A stretch of DNA of 64,000 nt from Actinoplanes xinjiangensis (lineage in GTDB: Bacteria; Actinomycetota; Actinomycetes; Mycobacteriales; Micromonosporaceae): NCBI RefSeq assembly GCF_003148685.1, contig NZ_QGGR01000004.1, positions 248,001-312,000 on the forward strand, in the 5' to 3' direction. Under the pieces are notes generated by a model. The model saw only the letters and a list, made by a program, of their open reading frames with translations, was not told the origin of the DNA and made no database searches. The position numbers were made by a program, and so were the translations under genes. Shown one piece after another: positions 50,675 through 60,220 of this stretch (within the stretch, counting starts at the first letter, position 1; every line of letters begins with the position of its first letter).

Positions 50675-51432
50675 CCACGATGGCCCTGCGCAACACCGCC
50701 ACGCTGGCCTGGCGGACCCTCGTGCAGATCAAGCACAACCCGTTCGAGCTGTTCGACTTCAGCGTCCAGCCGATCATGTTCCTGCTGCTGTTCACCTACG
50801 TGTTCGGCGGTGCGATCGCGGACACCCCGGGGGAGTACCTGACCTACGCCCTGCCCGGCATCATCGTGCAGAACCTGCTCTTCGCCACCCTGAACACCGG
50901 CGTCGGCCTGAACACCGACATCAGCAAAGGTGTCTTCGACCGGCTCCGGTCCCTGCCGATCGCCCGGTTCTCGCCGCTGGCCGGCCGCATCGTCGCCGAC
51001 GTGATCAAGCAGGCCTGGGCGATCGCCCTGCTGCTCGGTCTCGGCCTGGCGCTCGGCTTCCGGATCGAGACCGGCCCGGCCGAGGTGCTCGCCGCGTTCG
51101 CCCTGCTGCTCGGGTTCGCCTTCGCCGCGTCCTGGATGTCGGTGCTGGTGGCGATGCTGGTCAGCGAGCCGGAGAAGGTGCAGATCTTCGGGTTCGTGCT
51201 GCTCTTCCCGATCACCTTCGTCAGCGGCGCGTTCGTCGACCCGGACACCATGCCGGACTGGCTGCGCGCCTTCGCCGACGTCAACCCGACCACCGTCCTC
51301 GCCGACGCGGCCCGCGGGCTGCTCAGCGGTGGCCCGGTCGCCGGGCCGGTCACGCGGTCACTGCTCTGGGCGGCGGGTTTCCTGCTGGTCTTCGCCCCGC
51401 TCTCGGTCCGGGCCTTCCGCCGACGCATCTGA
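50671..51432 (+). CDS. ABC-2 type permease (DrrB type)
   Basis: A 253-residue polytopic protein. After a short cytoplasmic start it shows the DrrB pattern NPFELFDFSVQPIMFLLLFTYVFGG, then PGIIVQNLLFATLNTGVGLNTDISKGVFDRLRSLPI and about five more helices, ending with a cytoplasmic RRRI. It forms an exporter with the adjacent ATPase (ATGA overlap). The substrate is unknown; no biosynthetic cluster is adjacent. Its 3' end overlaps by 75 bp the 3' end of the convergent frameshifted regulator. Confidence 0.92.
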   Translation: MTTMALRNTATLAWRTLVQIKHNPFELFDFSVQPIMFLLLFTYVFGGAIADTPGEYLTYALPGIIVQNLLFATLNTGVGLNTDISKGVFDRLRSLPIARFSPLAGRIVADVIKQAWAIALLLGLGLALGFRIETGPAEVLAAFALLLGFAFAASWMSVLVAMLVSEPEKVQIFGFVLLFPITFVSGAFVDPDTMPDWLRAFADVNPTTVLADAARGLLSGGPVAGPVTRSLLWAAGFLLVFAPLSVRAFRRRI

Positions 51433-54400
51433 TTCCAGGCCGGCCGCGCCGAACGCGGTCGCCATGGTCACCGCGTCACCCCGGTGATAGGCCGCGTCGA
51501 AGCCCGCGTCGCCCAGCGCGGCGCGGGCCTCGCGGAAGGTCCGTTCCGCCTGCTCGACCGTCCGGTCCCCGGAACCGCGCACCGCGTCCGCCGCACCCAG
51601 CAGGTAGGCGGCCCGGCCCGGCTCGCCCTCCCGCAGCGCCAGATCCGCGATCCCGGCCAGCACCTGCGCGACCACCGGCGAGTCGTTCGAGTCCACCGCG
51701 ACCCGGATCGCCGTCCGATGGCCGGCCCGGGCCTCCGGCAGATTCCCGGCGGCCCCCTCGATCAGGGCCGCCGTGCTGTGCGCCATGGCCCGGAACTGCG
51801 GCGCGAACGTCGACTTGTCGATCAGCCGGATCGCCGTCGCGTTGTGCTCCCGCGCCGCGTCCAGATCGTCCTCGGCCAGGGCGATCACCGCGTGACAGTG
51901 GTGCACCGACGCCATCACCTCGGGGATGCCCACCTCACGGGCGAACTCACGGGCCCGTTTCAGCAGCCGGCGCGCCTCCTCCGGCTCGCCACTCAACCAC
52001 ACCTGATGGGCCGTCTTCACGGCGAGCTGCGGCAGGTCCTCCCGCATACCCACCTCCTCCAGCAGCGCCAGCGCCTCCCGCTGCCAGCCCAGCGCCTGAG
52101 CGAAGTCACCGCGCGCCGCGGTCAGGTCGGCCAGCGAACTGAGCGTGAAACCGACACCCCAGCGGTCCCCGACCGTACGGAACCCGGCGAGCGCGTCCCG
52201 CAGATCGCCTCGGCCGCGGCCGCCGGCTCGCCCAGGTTCAGGCGCACCTGACCGACCAGCATCCGCGAGATGGCCCGCAACCACGGATCCGGGTCCTCGG
52301 CGAGCCGCTCCGCCCCGCCGTACCGGGCCTCGTCCGGCGCCTGCGAATAGATCGCCGCGAGCGGGCTGAGCAGGCGCAACGCCGGATGCCGGTCCTGCAC
52401 CCCCACGGCGAGCCGCTCACCGGCCCGGAAAAGGATCTTCACCTCGTCGAACTCCATCGGGCCCTCGACACCGTTGAGCGCGGCGAACACGTGCACCAGC
52501 GCCAGATCGGCCTGATCGGCCGGCCCCGGCACGGCGATCAGCTCGGCACAGAGCCGTGCGCCCTCGGTCCGGTGCCCGTTCAGCCACCAGTACCAGCCCA
52601 GGTTCGCCGCCAGCGTCACCGCGTTCGCCCGGTCGCCCGCGGCGATCGCGTCCCGCACGGCCGCGTGCATGTTGTCGTGTTCGGCGCGGAGACGGCGCAA
52701 CCAGACCAGCTGGTCGGCGCGACGCAGATGCGGCTCGGCCTCCCGCGCCAGGTCGATCAGATGGGCGATCAGAGTACGCCGTACCGCCTCGGTCTCACCC
52801 GCCTCGGCCAGGCGCTCCAGCCCGTACTCACGGATCGTCTCCAACATCCGGTACCGCCCGTCCGGGCCCAGGACCAGCAGCGACTTGTCGACCAGGGCGG
52901 CCGGCGGATCCAGGTCGGGCCCGCAGACCCACTCCACCGCGGTCACGTCCGCCCCACCGGGCAGCATCGCCAGCCGCCGCCACACCCGCCGCTCGTCGCC
53001 GGACAGCAGATCCCAGCTCCAGTCGACGACCGCGCGCAGTGTTCGGTGCCGGGGGAGGGCGGTGCGGCTGCCGCCGGTCAGCAGCCGGAACCGGTCGGCC
53101 AGCCGGTCCGCGAGAACCGCCGCGGGCAGAGTACGCAGCCGGGCGGCGGCCAGCTCGATGGCCAGCGGCATGCCGTCCAGAGCGCGGCAGATCCGTACCA
53201 CCGGCTCGGTGTTCTCGCTGGTCAGCGTGAAGTGGGAGGTCCGGTCCAGGAGCAGTTGGACAGCCGGCGACGCGGCCGCCGCCACCGGATCGGCGTCGGC
53301 CGGCGGCAGGGCCAGCGGCTCCACCGGGAACAGCCGCTCACCCGCGATGCCCAGCGGTTCCCGGCTGGTCGCCAGCAGCCGCAGCCCCGGCGCGGCCCGC
53401 AGCAGCACGTCGGCCACCTCGGCGGCGGCCTCGATCAGGTGCTCACAGTTGTCCAGCACGAGCAGCATGTCCCGGCCGGCCAGCGCGTCCCGCAGCCGGG
53501 CCAGCGGCGTGACCGGCTCCGTGCGGCGCAGCGCCGGACCACCCAGGCGCAACGCGGACAGGATCGTCTGCGGCAGTTCGGCCGGGTCCCGTACCGGAGC
53601 GAGCTCCACCCGCCACACCGCACCCGGAACCGCACCGCCGACCTCGACCGACAGCCGGGTCTTGCCGCTGCCGCCCGGACCGGTCAGGGTGACCAGCCGG
53701 TGCCCGGCGATCAGGGCGCGCACCGCGCGCACGTCGGCGGCCCGGCCGACGAAACTGCTCACCTCGGCCGGCAGATTGCCCTCCCGGACATCGGTCTCCC
53801 GCAGCAGCTCCAGGTGCAGTCCGGCCAGCTCGGCCGACGGATCCACCCCGAGCTGCCCGCCCAGCCGCCGGCGGGCCTGCTCGAAGACGTCCAGCGCCCG
53901 GCCCCGGTTCCCGGCGACCCGCAACGCCCGGATCAACAGCGCGGCCAGCGACTCGTCCAGCGGATGCGCCGCGACCAGCGCCTCCAGCTCGGGAACCACA
54001 TCCCGCCAGGCCATCTCCCCGGCCAGCCGGGCCCGCCGGGCGGCCAGCCGCAGGCCCGCCAGCCGCACCGCCTCCGGCCGCGCCACCTCGGGAAACTCCA
54101 GATCACCGCGCCACAGCCCGAGAGCCTTCGCCGGATCCTCCGCCACCAGCCGGGCGAACCGGTGCGCGTCGACCGTCTCCGGGTCGGTGACCAGGCGATA
54201 TCCGGCCGGGGTGGCGGCCACGGCCAGACCCGGCACGGCCCGCCGCAACCGGGAGACCAGCGCCTGCAACGCGTTCGCCGCGGCCGCCGGCGGTGCGTCC
54301 CCCCAGACGCCGTCGATCAGCCGGCCCGCGGTCACCTCCCGGTTCGCGTCCAGGGCGAGCAGGACCACGAGGGTACGCAACCGCGCTCCCGCCACCGGCA

Positions 54401-54455
54401 GGAGCGACCCGTCCCCGTCCCGAACCTCGACCGGCCCGAGCACCGCGATCTCCAC
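51358..54455 (-). pseudogene. AfsR/SARP-type regulator (BTAD-NB-ARC-TPR) split by a single-base frameshift
   Basis: From GTG 54455 (VEIAVLGPVEVRDGD) the product has an OmpR-like winged helix (about 1-95), a bacterial transcriptional activation domain (about 100-240), an NB-ARC/STAND ATPase with Walker A GPGGSGKT and Walker B MLLVLDNCEHL, and a TPR C-terminus. The first frame runs to 52122 but turns into unrelated sequence after LGEPAAAAEA. The natural continuation (DLRDALAGFRTVGDRWGVGF and further TPRs) is in the next frame and runs to 51358. One missing base near 52206-52210 (GAGGCGATCTG, expected GAGGCCGATCTG) explains this. It is either a sequencing error or a genuine inactivation of the TPR end. 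Confidence 0.82.
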
Positions 54456-54568
54456 CCGGTAGATTCTGCCGTCCGCGGGCCTCCCCAGACAGTCCGGCAC
54501 CGCCGGTGGTCCTCGGCCCGGCTTCGCCTTCGGTGGGGTCCGCACCGGCTCACTGGCAGACTGATCTT

Positions 54569-55213
54569 GTGGAGTTCGAGGTGCTTCCCGGGACACCCGG
54601 CCTGACGCTCGATCAGGTGGTGCACGTCCTGGTGCCGGGCCACGGCCGGAACCACGACGCCTCCGGGCTCACTCCCGGCGGCGCCGACCGCTGCCGTACC
54701 GCCCTGGCTCTGCACACGTTCCTCGACCGCGGGGTCGTCGTCTGCTCCGGCTACAAGTCACCGGCCGATCGCAAAGGGACCCTCCGGCAGGTGGCCGGGG
54801 AGACCTTCCAGGGCGTCCCCGAAGCCGACCTGATGCGCGCCTGGCTGCTGTCCGCGGGCGCCGACCCGGCGGTGCTCCGCGTCGAACGGCACTCCGTCGA
54901 CACCGTCACCAACCTGCTCCGGGCCGAACACGAGGGCCACTTCGGTGACGACCGTCCCGTCGCCGTCGTCTCCCAGCGCGCCCACCTGCGCCGCATCCTG
55001 GCGGTGATCGCCCCGCGCACGCTGCGCCGCCCCTACCTGGGCGTCGTCGCCCCCGGTGGCGCACCCCACGAGAACCCGCTGGCCGCCCCGGTGAGCCGTC
55101 TGATCACCGCGGCACTGCCCGCCGACCCACCCGCCGCCATCGCGGCAGCCACCCACCGGGCCGCACGCCTCTGGCACCTCGCCGGGCTCCTGGGGAAACG
55201 GTCCTACTACTGA
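54569..55213 (+). CDS. DUF218 (YdcF-like) protein
   Basis: 214 residues resembling YdcF/DUF218 proteins: VHVLVPGHGRNHDAS near the N-terminus, GVVVCSGYKSPAD (the conserved S-G-Y) around 57-69, EADLMRAWLLSAGADPAVLRVERHSVDTVTNL and RPVAVVSQRAHLRRI. DUF218 proteins bind nucleotides or SAM in some cases and act in envelope assembly (ElyC/SanA) in enterobacteria. No TM helix is present, so this is a soluble form. GTG 54569 lies in the divergent region 114 bp from the regulator start. Confidence 0.82.
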   Translation: MEFEVLPGTPGLTLDQVVHVLVPGHGRNHDASGLTPGGADRCRTALALHTFLDRGVVVCSGYKSPADRKGTLRQVAGETFQGVPEADLMRAWLLSAGADPAVLRVERHSVDTVTNLLRAEHEGHFGDDRPVAVVSQRAHLRRILAVIAPRTLRRPYLGVVAPGGAPHENPLAAPVSRLITAALPADPPAAIAAATHRAARLWHLAGLLGKRSYY

Positions 55214-55271
55214 AGGACCACACGGCGAATCGTCTTCAGCTTAGTGCCGCCCACCGTCCCCGGTCACTCGG

Positions 55272-56633
55272 GTGAAAGACCGTGTGCCGACTGCGGAATC
55301 GTCCGTAAGGTCAGTGTCCGTCATCGATGTGACCGAGGAGGACGCCCTGCTGATCGACGAGGCCCGCCTGTCCTGGAACGACGAGACGACACACGCCCGG
55401 GTGCAAGGCCTGTCCCGCAACCCGGCTCTGCCGGACACCCTGGTGCCGCGGATCCTGGAACACCCCGCCGCCGACATCGTCCACGTGATGTACGGGCGCG
55501 ACTGGTCCGATGAACTCTTCGACATCGTCGCCGCCCACCCCGACGTACGGCTCCGCGAAATGCTCGCCCGGTGTCCTCGCGTCACCGCGGGCCAGCGGAT
55601 CAGGATGATCGACGATCCCGACCTCCACGTTCTCATGGCCCTCCTGGAGGGACCGTTCGCCGCGCGTTCGGAGCCGCTGCCCGGATGGGCGTACCGGAAG
55701 ATCGCCGAACATCCCGCCGTGAGACGACGGCTGCCGCTCTACTTCCCGACGGAGCTGTCACGCGCCGCCGTGGCCGCGTTCGCCGCCGCCGACGACGAAG
55801 AGCTCGCCGCCTGGGCACGGGCCACATCGGAGCCGGAACCGATGACCGCCGAACGGGCCCGGACGATCGCCGCCGGTGACTCGCCCTGGGAGCGGCGGGA
55901 CATCGCACTCGAACCGGACCTGCCCGCCGACGTCATCGTGACCCTGTCCGCGGATCCCGACCCGCGGGTCCGCACGTACGTCTCGATGCGGCCCGAACTC
56001 AGCGAAGCCGAACGCGCCGCGATCGGCTACCAGGTGTCCACGCACGACCGTCTACCCCGCCTCGACTGGGTCCTCGCCGCCGACGGTGCGCAACTGCAAC
56101 GCTGCGTGTCCTCGGCGCACCCGGGACTGCGCCGCAGCGCCGCCTGCAACACGAGACTGACCACCGACCAGATCGCGGAACTCGCCGCCGACGACGACTT
56201 CCCGGTTCGGTTGCTCCTCTGCGAGAACCAGGAGGCCGTACCGACGGACCTCGTCGTGCGCACCTACCTGGAGGCCCGCGTCATCACCCGCGGCGAATTG
56301 TTGTCGCATCCGGCGATCGTCGGCGCCGACCTCACCGGGTACGCGGACTCACCGCACTGGGGTGCACGCGCCCTCGTCGTCCTCGACCGCCGGGCCCCGG
56401 CCGAACTGATCGAACGCCTCAGCCGGGACGAGCACCCCGGTGTCCGGAGCTGGGCCGCCCACGACACGCGGCTGTCCCTCCAGCGGCTGCTGGAACTCCT
56501 CGAGGACCCGGAGACCGCGACGGCCGCCGCCGCCAACCCGGGACTGCCCGCCGAACTCATGGCGGCGATCCTCGAAGCGCCGATCGGCTCCGGCGATCCG
56601 CCGCCGGGCGCCGCCCCGTCGACCGGCAGCTGA
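55272..56633 (+). CDS. Helical-repeat (leucine-rich-repeat-variant-like) protein of unknown function
   Basis: 453 residues from GTG 55272. GTG 55314 (VSVIDVTEEDALL) has a better AAGG site and may be the true start. The protein is a chain of short helical repeats with D-P-x-x-x-V-R pattern: DPRVRTYVSMRPELSEAERAAI, HPGLRRSAACNTRLTTDQIAEL, HPGVRSWAAHDTRLSLQRLLEL (each given only in part), resembling the leucine-rich-repeat-variant/HEAT-like proteins abundant in actinobacteria. Such solenoids usually mediate protein binding. No catalytic motif, signal peptide or TM helix. No operon partner. Confidence 0.78.
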   Translation: MKDRVPTAESSVRSVSVIDVTEEDALLIDEARLSWNDETTHARVQGLSRNPALPDTLVPRILEHPAADIVHVMYGRDWSDELFDIVAAHPDVRLREMLARCPRVTAGQRIRMIDDPDLHVLMALLEGPFAARSEPLPGWAYRKIAEHPAVRRRLPLYFPTELSRAAVAAFAAADDEELAAWARATSEPEPMTAERARTIAAGDSPWERRDIALEPDLPADVIVTLSADPDPRVRTYVSMRPELSEAERAAIGYQVSTHDRLPRLDWVLAADGAQLQRCVSSAHPGLRRSAACNTRLTTDQIAELAADDDFPVRLLLCENQEAVPTDLVVRTYLEARVITRGELLSHPAIVGADLTGYADSPHWGARALVVLDRRAPAELIERLSRDEHPGVRSWAAHDTRLSLQRLLELLEDPETATAAAANPGLPAELMAAILEAPIGSGDPPPGAAPSTGS

Positions 56634-56657
56634 CCGGCGGGCAGCGTTCCACCCACG

Positions 56658-56813
56658 TCAGGCGCCGGGTGTCGTACCACCGCGGTACCTGGACGGAGAA
56701 TCGGGCAGGTCGTCGGCCGGCGGAAGGGGCGGCGCCGTACGGGTCCGGAGAGCGACGACCAGGGCGCTCACCGCGATCACACCGATCAGGGACAAGAAGA
56801 GAAACAGCTCCAT
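56658..56813 (-). CDS. Small single-pass membrane protein
   Basis: 51 residues starting MELFLFLSLIGVIAVSALVV, one transmembrane helix followed by an Arg/Pro-rich cytoplasmic tail (LRTRTAPPLPPADDL). ATG 56840 would add nine residues but overlaps the start of the divergent gene. No strong ribosome binding site. Real small membrane proteins of this form are common next to short unknown genes, but support is limited. Confidence 0.45.
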   Translation of the reverse strand: MELFLFLSLIGVIAVSALVVALRTRTAPPLPPADDLPDSPSRYRGGTTPGA

Positions 56814-56839
56814 GCGTCCCAGTGTGGGCGCCTGGAACA

Positions 56840-57283
56840 ATGCCCCGGGTGAGCGCCTTCGACGACATCAGCCGCGCCAGCGAGGACCTGATCTTCGCGG
56901 CCCTCGACTACGCGGTGGAGAACGCCGGCATCTCCCCGGCCGGATTCACCCCGTTCGCCTTCTTCGACAGCGCGAGCGGTCGCGGCCTGACCCGGTACGT
57001 CTCCGGCGACGGCTCCAACCTCCAGGAGTGCCAGGACGCCGGCCGAGCCGCCCTGCAGACCGTCGAGGCAGGTGTCACCTGCGTCGTCCTGGCATGGGAC
57101 GGCTACTACACCCACCAGGGCGAACGCAGCGAGGCCGTCTTCGTCGAGGGGTACGAGATCGGCCAGGACCACGGTCTGCTGCTCGCCCAGCGCTACACCC
57201 GCACGGACGGCGCCGTCCGCCCGGTCGGCAACCCGGCCCTGATCGGCCGGCCGGACCCACTCGTCCACCGGGTGACCGGTTAG
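56840..57283 (+). CDS. Conserved protein of unknown function
   Basis: 147 residues, acidic and soluble, predicted alpha/beta. It begins MPRVSAFDDISRASEDLIFAA; GTG 56849 is an alternative start. Notable segments are FTPFAFFDSASGRGLTRYVS and the central CVVLAWDGYYTHQGERSEAVFVEGYE, a strand-rich core reminiscent of small nuclease-inhibitor or DUF-type folds. I recognise no family with confidence. The composition matches coding neighbours. Divergent from the small membrane protein gene; starts lie 26 bp apart. Confidence 0.68.
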   Translation: MPRVSAFDDISRASEDLIFAALDYAVENAGISPAGFTPFAFFDSASGRGLTRYVSGDGSNLQECQDAGRAALQTVEAGVTCVVLAWDGYYTHQGERSEAVFVEGYEIGQDHGLLLAQRYTRTDGAVRPVGNPALIGRPDPLVHRVTG

Positions 57284-57721
57284 AGGGCCTTCGGTCTGGT
57301 ATCAGGCGGAGGCCGTGCCGGTCCAGCAACCGTGAGGCGTCGCGGTCTCTGAAGGGCTCCACCCAAGCCCGGCTCACCCCGAGCCGGCATCGCCGCCGCC
57401 CGTCTTCACATGACTGCCGGGCACGCCGGGCACGTCGATCAGCGCACACCATCGCTCAACGTGGGCTCTCGCCTCGCTCTGGCAGGCCTAGGCGCACACG
57501 ATCCGTCGATTGCGTGCGTTCATCGGGGTGATGGGAGCGACAGGAGCCCACACAAGCGTTGCGTGCGCTTCCGTCGTGGTTTCGAGTTGGGTTGTGCCCT
57601 GGTTGGGCCGGATGATCTTCGGGGCCCGCCGGGCCCCGATCGAATCACGTCCGGGTGGTTCACCGGCTGCACGCCCCCCTCTAACTGCGACGTACCGGAT
57701 GCTCGGCGCTCCTTGGGGTCA
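57284..57721. other. Intergenic region without supported gene
   Basis: About 440 bp, less regular in codon pattern and with lower GC in places (for example ATTGCGTGCGTTCATCGGGG). A hairpin CGGGGCCC-GCC-GGGCCCCG lies at 57620-57638. Several open frames exist on both strands but none has a start with ribosome binding site or a recognisable product. It could hold decayed sequence. Confidence 0.4.
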
Positions 57722-58039
57722 CTACTGTGCCGGGCCCTTTCCGAATTCCGCGTTCAGGAAGGTGACCTCGGTGGCGGCGAGGTACTGATGCCGCTCTTCA
57801 AGGAACACCTTGGTGTGCGGCTGCTGCTCGTGCGCTTCGAAGGCATCGCGGTCCGCGTACAGCTCGTAGAAGACCCGGACCAACGGCTCCTCCGGGACGG
57901 AATGTACGACATAGGCGAGTGTGCCCGGCTCGCGCTCCCGGATGCCGGTGACAGTCCTCCGGACCAGGTCGTCGAAGCCCCGCACCGCATCCAGGTCACG
58001 CGCCGTGAAGCGCACGACCAGCCCGAATCCCCTGCTCAT
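57722..58039 (-). CDS. Antibiotic biosynthesis monooxygenase (ABM) domain protein
   Basis: 105 residues with a single ABM/dimeric alpha-beta barrel domain: FGLVVRFTARDLDAVRGFDDLV, then REREPGTLAYVVHSVPEEPLVRVFYELYADRDAFEAH (in part) and the C-terminal LAATEVTFLN. Members are cofactor-free quinol monooxygenases or signal proteins. ATG 58039 has an AAGGGA site; the longer frame is rejected. It lies 190 bp downstream of glnA1 on the same strand and probably has no functional link to it. Confidence 0.88.
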   Translation of the reverse strand: MSRGFGLVVRFTARDLDAVRGFDDLVRRTVTGIREREPGTLAYVVHSVPEEPLVRVFYELYADRDAFEAHEQQPHTKVFLEERHQYLAATEVTFLNAEFGKGPAQ

Positions 58040-58229
58040 GATGGTTCCCTTCCGGTGGTCGGACGTCCCGGACCGCACCCGGTCGCCGGCCGACGGCGCG
58101 CTCGGCGTACGCGAAACGGCGGCCACACCGGCTGGGAGCCGGGCATGACCGCCGTTCCTCACGTCGTGCCCGCGTGGGGCCCAGGATCAGACCGGCGAGT
58201 GAACCCGCCGGTCAGACCCAGGGTCGACG

Positions 58230-59654
58230 TCAGACGTTGTAGTACATCTCGAACTCGTGCGGGGTCGGGCGGAGCCGGACCGGGTCGATCTCGTTGGTGC
58301 GCTTGTAGTCGATCCACGTGGAGATCAGGTCGTCGGTGAAGACGCCACCGGCGGTGAGGAACTCGTGGTCGGCCTCTAGGGAGTTGAGCACGGCGTCGAG
58401 CGAACCCGGCACCTGCTTGACGTCGCCCCACTCCTCCGGCGGGAGGTCGTAGAGGTCCTTGTCGATCGGGGCCGGGGGCTCGATCTTGTTCTTGATGCCG
58501 TCGAGGCCGGCCATCATCTGGGCCGAGAACGCCAGGTACGGGTTCGACGACGGGTCCGGCACGCGGAACTCGATGCGCTTGGCCTTCGGGTTGCTGCCGG
58601 TAACCGGGATGCGGGTGCAGGCTGAGCGGTTGCGCTGCGAGTAGACCAGGTTGACCGGGGCCTCGTAGCCGGGCACCAGGCGCCGGTACGAGTTGACGGT
58701 CGGGTTGGTGAACGCGAGCAGCGACGGCGCGTGGTGCAGCAGGCCGCCGATGTACCAGCGGGCCATGTCGGACAGGCCGGCATAGCCGGTCTCGTCGTAG
58801 AACAGCGGCTCGCCGTTCAGCCACAGGCTCTGGTGGGTGTGCATGCCGGAGCCGTTGTCACCGAAGAGCGGCTTCGGCATGAACGTCGCCGTCTTGCGGT
58901 GCTCCCAGGCGGTGTTCTTGATGATGTACTTGAACAGCTGCATCTGGTCGCCGGCGTGCAGCAGCGTCGAGAACTTGTAGTTGATCTCGGCCTGGCCGGC
59001 GGTGCCGACCTCGTGGTGCGAGCGCTCGACGGTGAAGCCGGTGTCGATCAGGCGGCGCACCATGGCGTCACGCAGGTCGCTGTAGTGGTCGACCGGGGAG
59101 ACCGGGAAGTAGCCACCCTTGTAGGCGGTCTTGAAGCCCTTGTTGCCGCCCTCCTCCTCGCGGCCGGAGTTCCAGGCGCCCTCGATCGAGTCGATGTAGT
59201 AGAACGACTGGTGCGCGGAGGTCTCGTGGCGGATCGAGTCGAAGATGTAGAACTCGGCCTCGGCACCGAAGTAGGCGGTGTCGGCGATGCCGCTGGCGGC
59301 CAGGTAGGCCTCGGCCTTCTTCGCCACGTTCCGCGGGTCGCGGGAGTAGGCCTCGCGGGTGAACGGGTCGTGGATGAAGAAGTTCAGCGCGAGGGTCTTC
59401 TGGATCCGGAACGGGTCCACGAACGCGGTCGCCACGTCCGGGAGCAGCATCATGTCGGATTCGTGGATGGCCTGGAACCCGCGGATCGAGGATCCGTCGA
59501 AGGCGAGGCCGTCGGTCACCACACTGTCGTCGAACGACTCGACCGGGATGTTGAAGTGCTGCATCACACCCGGGAGGTCACAGAAACGTACGTCGACGAA
59601 CTTGACGTCCTCGTCTTTGAGGTATCGCAGGAGTTCCTCGGGATTGGCGAACAC
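58230..59654 (-). CDS. glnA: Glutamine synthetase type I
   Basis: A 474-residue dodecameric GS that joins ammonia to glutamate with ATP, the main assimilation enzyme. The motifs [71 protein letters not shown] and [13 protein letters not shown] are intact. Near the C-terminus [11 protein letters not shown] holds the tyrosine that GlnE adenylylates. Start GTG 59654 ([19 protein letters not shown]) has AGGAGG four bases upstream; the longer frame has no support. A GlnR-box-like sequence lies about 105 bp upstream on the same strand. Confidence 0.96.
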   Translation of the reverse strand: MFANPEELLRYLKDEDVKFVDVRFCDLPGVMQHFNIPVESFDDSVVTDGLAFDGSSIRGFQAIHESDMMLLPDVATAFVDPFRIQKTLALNFFIHDPFTREAYSRDPRNVAKKAEAYLAASGIADTAYFGAEAEFYIFDSIRHETSAHQSFYYIDSIEGAWNSGREEEGGNKGFKTAYKGGYFPVSPVDHYSDLRDAMVRRLIDTGFTVERSHHEVGTAGQAEINYKFSTLLHAGDQMQLFKYIIKNTAWEHRKTATFMPKPLFGDNGSGMHTHQSLWLNGEPLFYDETGYAGLSDMARWYIGGLLHHAPSLLAFTNPTVNSYRRLVPGYEAPVNLVYSQRNRSACTRIPVTGSNPKAKRIEFRVPDPSSNPYLAFSAQMMAGLDGIKNKIEPPAPIDKDLYDLPPEEWGDVKQVPGSLDAVLNSLEADHEFLTAGGVFTDDLISTWIDYKRTNEIDPVRLRPTPHEFEMYYNV

Positions 59655-59758
59655 ACGTCCTCCTGGCACAGTTTTCCGATACCGGGCGGCATGAGCCGCC
59701 ACCTGGCAAGGCTGGTCGCGACGTTATGGGTCCGGGGTTGCCCCGGCGTATCCCTATT

Positions 59759-59775
59759 GTTTCTGCCGTGTTACG
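59759..59775 (-). promoter_or_regulatory. Putative GlnR box upstream of glnA
   Basis: Read on the minus strand the sequence is GTAAC-ACGGCA-GAAAA-C, one base from the actinobacterial GlnR consensus GTnAC-n6-GaAAC, and it is followed by CAATAGGGAT, which could supply a -10. It lies 105 bp before the glnA start. It would bring glnA under nitrogen control. Only one box is seen, whereas strong targets usually have two. Confidence 0.5.
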
Positions 59776-59845
59776 TAGTGCGTGGAGCAGGCACGGCGAG
59801 AGCGCGACCCGGTCAACCGGACCATATCGCGTACCCTCGGCACCC

Positions 59846-60220
59846 GTGGTTGCTTTGAACGAGGCTGCCGGGCTCGGCCCGCGGCTCGGCGCGCTCGTGA
59901 TCGACTGGGTGCTCTGTCTGCTGATCGCCGGGCTCTACGCGACCCCGGCCGAGAAGGCGTGGCCGGCGGTGCTCGTCCTGGTCCTCGCCAACACCTTCTT
60001 CCTCGGGCTGTTCGGCCAGACGCCCGGCATGCGCCTGCTCCGGGTCCGCTGTGTCTCCTATCCGGACGGTGGGGTCCTCGGCCTCGGCCGGGGGCTGCTG
60101 CGGGCGGTGCTGCTCGGCCTCTTCGTCCCGGCGATCATCCTGAACGGTCAGGGCCGGGGCCTGCACGACCGCGCCGCCGGGTCGATGGTGGTGGCGGTGC
60201 CCCGGTCACCGGCCCCGTAG
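59846..60220 (+). CDS. RDD-family membrane protein
   Basis: 124 residues. The N-terminal GPRLGALVIDWVLCLLIAGLY carries the R-x-x-A-x-x-I-D-W form of the RDD motif in the first helix. A second hydrophobic pair follows (VLVLVLANTFFLGLFG), and QTPGMRLLRVRC and the last helix LLRAVLLGLFVPAIIL complete the family pattern, ending RGLHDRAAGSMVV. RDD proteins are small membrane proteins, some of which transport ions. GTG 59846 is chosen because upstream sequence lies in the glnA promoter; TACCCT about ten bases upstream could make the mRNA nearly leaderless. Its stop overlaps the ESX-like gene by 15 bp. Confidence 0.87.
   Translation: MVALNEAAGLGPRLGALVIDWVLCLLIAGLYATPAEKAWPAVLVLVLANTFFLGLFGQTPGMRLLRVRCVSYPDGGVLGLGRGLLRAVLLGLFVPAIILNGQGRGLHDRAAGSMVVAVPRSPAP

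Noticed and set aside
57075..57452. Minus-strand protein of 125 residues across the 57.3-kb gap
   Set aside because: Most of it is antisense to the gene ending at 57283; the part in the gap (RAWVEPFRDRDASRLLD) matches nothing I recognise.
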